Made by a program: the position numbers and the translations under genes. A stretch of 64,000 nucleotides of DNA from Streptacidiphilus sp. PB12-B1b (GTDB lineage: Bacteria > Actinomycetota > Actinomycetes > Streptomycetales > Streptomycetaceae): contig NZ_CP048405.1 of assembly GCF_014084125.1 (NCBI RefSeq), positions 930,001-994,000 of the forward strand, written 5' to 3'. The notes beneath the pieces are model-generated. The model saw only the letters and a program-made list of their open reading frames with translations, had not been told where the DNA came from and ran no database searches. Positions 62,765 through 64,000 of this stretch are shown one piece after another (within the stretch, counting starts at the first letter, position 1; each line of letters begins with the position of its first letter).

Positions 62765-63982
62765 CTACGCCGGGTCGGCGGCCACCGTCACCGTGAAGCC
62801 GCCCTCGGCCACCCGGGCCCGCAGCGCCTCCCCGGCGGCCACCTGGACCGGATCGCGCACCACCGCGCCGTCCTCGCGCTGCAGCACGGCGTAGCCGCGG
62901 CGCAGCGTCGCCGCCGGGGAGAGCGCGACCACCCGGGCCAGGGTGTGCGCCAGCTCGCCCGAGGCCCGGTCCAGCCGGTGGTCCAGGGTCCGCCGGGAGC
63001 GCTCCAGCAGCGCGGCCACCTCGGCGGCGCGCTCGTCCACCATCCGCCGCGGAGCGGCCAGCACCGGGCGGCTGCGCAGCGACTCCAGGCCGCCCTGCTC
63101 CCGGTCGAGCCGGTGGCGGATGCCGTGGCGGGCCCGGTCGCGCAGCCCGTGCACCCGCGCCAGCTCCTCGCGGACGTCCGGGACGACCCGCTTGGCGGCG
63201 TCGGTCGGGGTCGAGGCGCGCAGGTCGGCGACGTAGTCGAGGAGCGGCTGGTCCGGCTCGTGGCCGATGGCGCTGACCACCGGCGTCCGGGCCGCCGCGA
63301 TGGCCCGCACCAGCCGCTCGTCCGAGAACGGCAGCAGGTCCTCGACGCTGCCGCCGCCCCGGGCGACGATGATCACGTCCACGTCCGGGTGCTCGTCCAG
63401 CTCCTGCACGGCCGCGATCACCTCCGCCGTCGCCCGCACCCCCTGCACCGGCACGTTGCGGACCTCGAAGCGGACGGCGGGCCAGCGCCGCCGGGCGTTC
63501 TGCAGCACGTCCCGCTCGGCGGCCGAGGCCCGGCCGGTGACCAGCCCCACGCACTGCGGCAGGAACGGCAGCGGACGCTTGCGCTCGGCGGCGAACAGCC
63601 CCTCCGCGCCGAGGGTGCGCTTCAGCAGCTCCAGCCGGGCCAGCAGATCGCCCAGGCCGACCAGCCGGATCTCGGCGGCGCGCAGCGACAGCGTCCCGCG
63701 CGGCCCGTACCACTCCGGCTTGGCGTGGACGACGACCCGCGAGCCCTCGCCGACCAGGTCCGCCACCGGATCGAAGACCGCGCGGTAGCAGGTGACCGCC
63801 AGCGAGACGTCCTCCGAGGGGTCACGCAGGGTCAGGAACACCACGCCCGCGCCGGGCCGCCGGCTCAGCTGGGTGATCTGCCCCTCCACCCAGACCGCGC
63901 CCAGACGGCTGACCCAGCCGCCGATGAGTCGGGAGACCCGGCCGACCGGGATCGCTGCTTCGGCGGAGCTGTCCAGAGGCAT
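62765..63982 (-). CDS. xseA: Exodeoxyribonuclease VII large subunit
   Basis: Catalytic subunit of the single-strand-specific bidirectional exonuclease, used in DNA repair and degradation. 405 aa. N-terminal OB-fold (residues about 10-105; [14 protein letters not shown] and [20 protein letters not shown]). The core contains [38 protein letters not shown] and [24 protein letters not shown]. The C-terminal coiled coil binds XseB copies; the end holds [11 protein letters not shown] 63982 is 18 bp from the window edge. Confidence 0.95.
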   Translation of the reverse strand: MPLDSSAEAAIPVGRVSRLIGGWVSRLGAVWVEGQITQLSRRPGAGVVFLTLRDPSEDVSLAVTCYRAVFDPVADLVGEGSRVVVHAKPEWYGPRGTLSLRAAEIRLVGLGDLLARLELLKRTLGAEGLFAAERKRPLPFLPQCVGLVTGRASAAERDVLQNARRRWPAVRFEVRNVPVQGVRATAEVIAAVQELDEHPDVDVIIVARGGGSVEDLLPFSDERLVRAIAAARTPVVSAIGHEPDQPLLDYVADLRASTPTDAAKRVVPDVREELARVHGLRDRARHGIRHRLDREQGGLESLRSRPVLAAPRRMVDERAAEVAALLERSRRTLDHRLDRASGELAHTLARVVALSPAATLRRGYAVLQREDGAVVRDPVQVAAGEALRARVAEGGFTVTVAADPA

Positions 63983-64000
63983 ACGCCCGAGCGTAGCCCC

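Overview
The window is high-GC actinomycete chromosome. Streptomycetaceae (Streptomyces, Kitasatospora or Streptacidiphilus) is the best fit. The evidence is very GC-rich codon use, frequent GTG/TTG starts, a mycothiol S-conjugate amidase (mca), a WhiB-family protein, GTP-type PEP carboxykinase, class II FBPase GlpX, many Lrp/MarR/MerR/TetR/XRE regulators, a chitinase behind a DasR-like site, and two leucine TTA codons of the bldA-dependent type. The order of housekeeping genes (msrA, metB, ilvA, greA, mca, pckG, ahpD-ahpC-oxyR, fumC, fumarase I, wbl, glpX, xseB-xseA) agrees with what I recall of the S. coelicolor core chromosome; I could not check this. I see no rRNA or tRNA genes, insertion sequences, prophage or CRISPR array.

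Layout. 1-1595: a less GC-biased regulator gene with a TTA codon and a perfect upstream palindrome, probably accessory. 1600-16k: metal tolerance and protein repair (cutA, msrA, M48 protease), transsulfuration and threonine catabolism (metB, marR, ilvA), a DrrAB-type exporter, greA, the mca neighbourhood, and a NiCoT transporter behind a Nur-like box. 15-22k: an Lrp/PLP-decarboxylase divergon, then an accessory cluster (ABM monooxygenase, IMPase-like protein, two-HTH Lrp, NTF2-like protein, MerR regulator, VOC protein, Uma2). 22-32k: YyaL, an MFS/TetR pair with its operator, hemolysin III, pckG, alanine aminotransferase. 32.8-39.5k: secreted and catabolic functions (a GH5-like protein with altered active site, D-amino-acid catabolism with RidA, chitinase). 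39.6-46k: aldo/keto reductase, UppS, PIN-PhoH, lytic transglycosylase, AI-2E family permease. 46-51k: peroxide defence (ahpD, ahpC, oxyR), directly followed by an AAA-ATPase plus HNH-nuclease pair that looks like a Septu (PtuAB) defence system, then pirin. 52-64k: two different fumarases, a frameshifted anti-sigma-type ATPase beside an XRE regulator, a PPC-domain protein, a nucleotidyltransferase, a DUF1707 protein, WhiB-like protein, glpX, DUF4245, nitroreductase and exonuclease VII.

How the genes work together. Gluconeogenesis and the TCA cycle are represented by pckG, glpX and both fumarases. Thiol and peroxide stress is handled by mca, msrA, ahpCD and oxyR. D-amino acids would be released by the deacylase, deaminated by the PLP enzyme, and the reactive enamine cleared by RidA. 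The most novel-looking feature is the Septu-like ATPase/HNH operon. It starts 15 bp after the oxyR stop, its nuclease carries a TTA codon (possible developmental gating), and oxyR itself seems to need a non-canonical AUC start. Other points of interest are the GH5-like protein whose catalytic residues are replaced by Gln, Asn and Ser, a mirrored pair of MerR-type promoters with 19-bp spacers, and a frameshift on a GGGGGGC run. All coordinates and structures were read by hand from the sequence; no database search was run.
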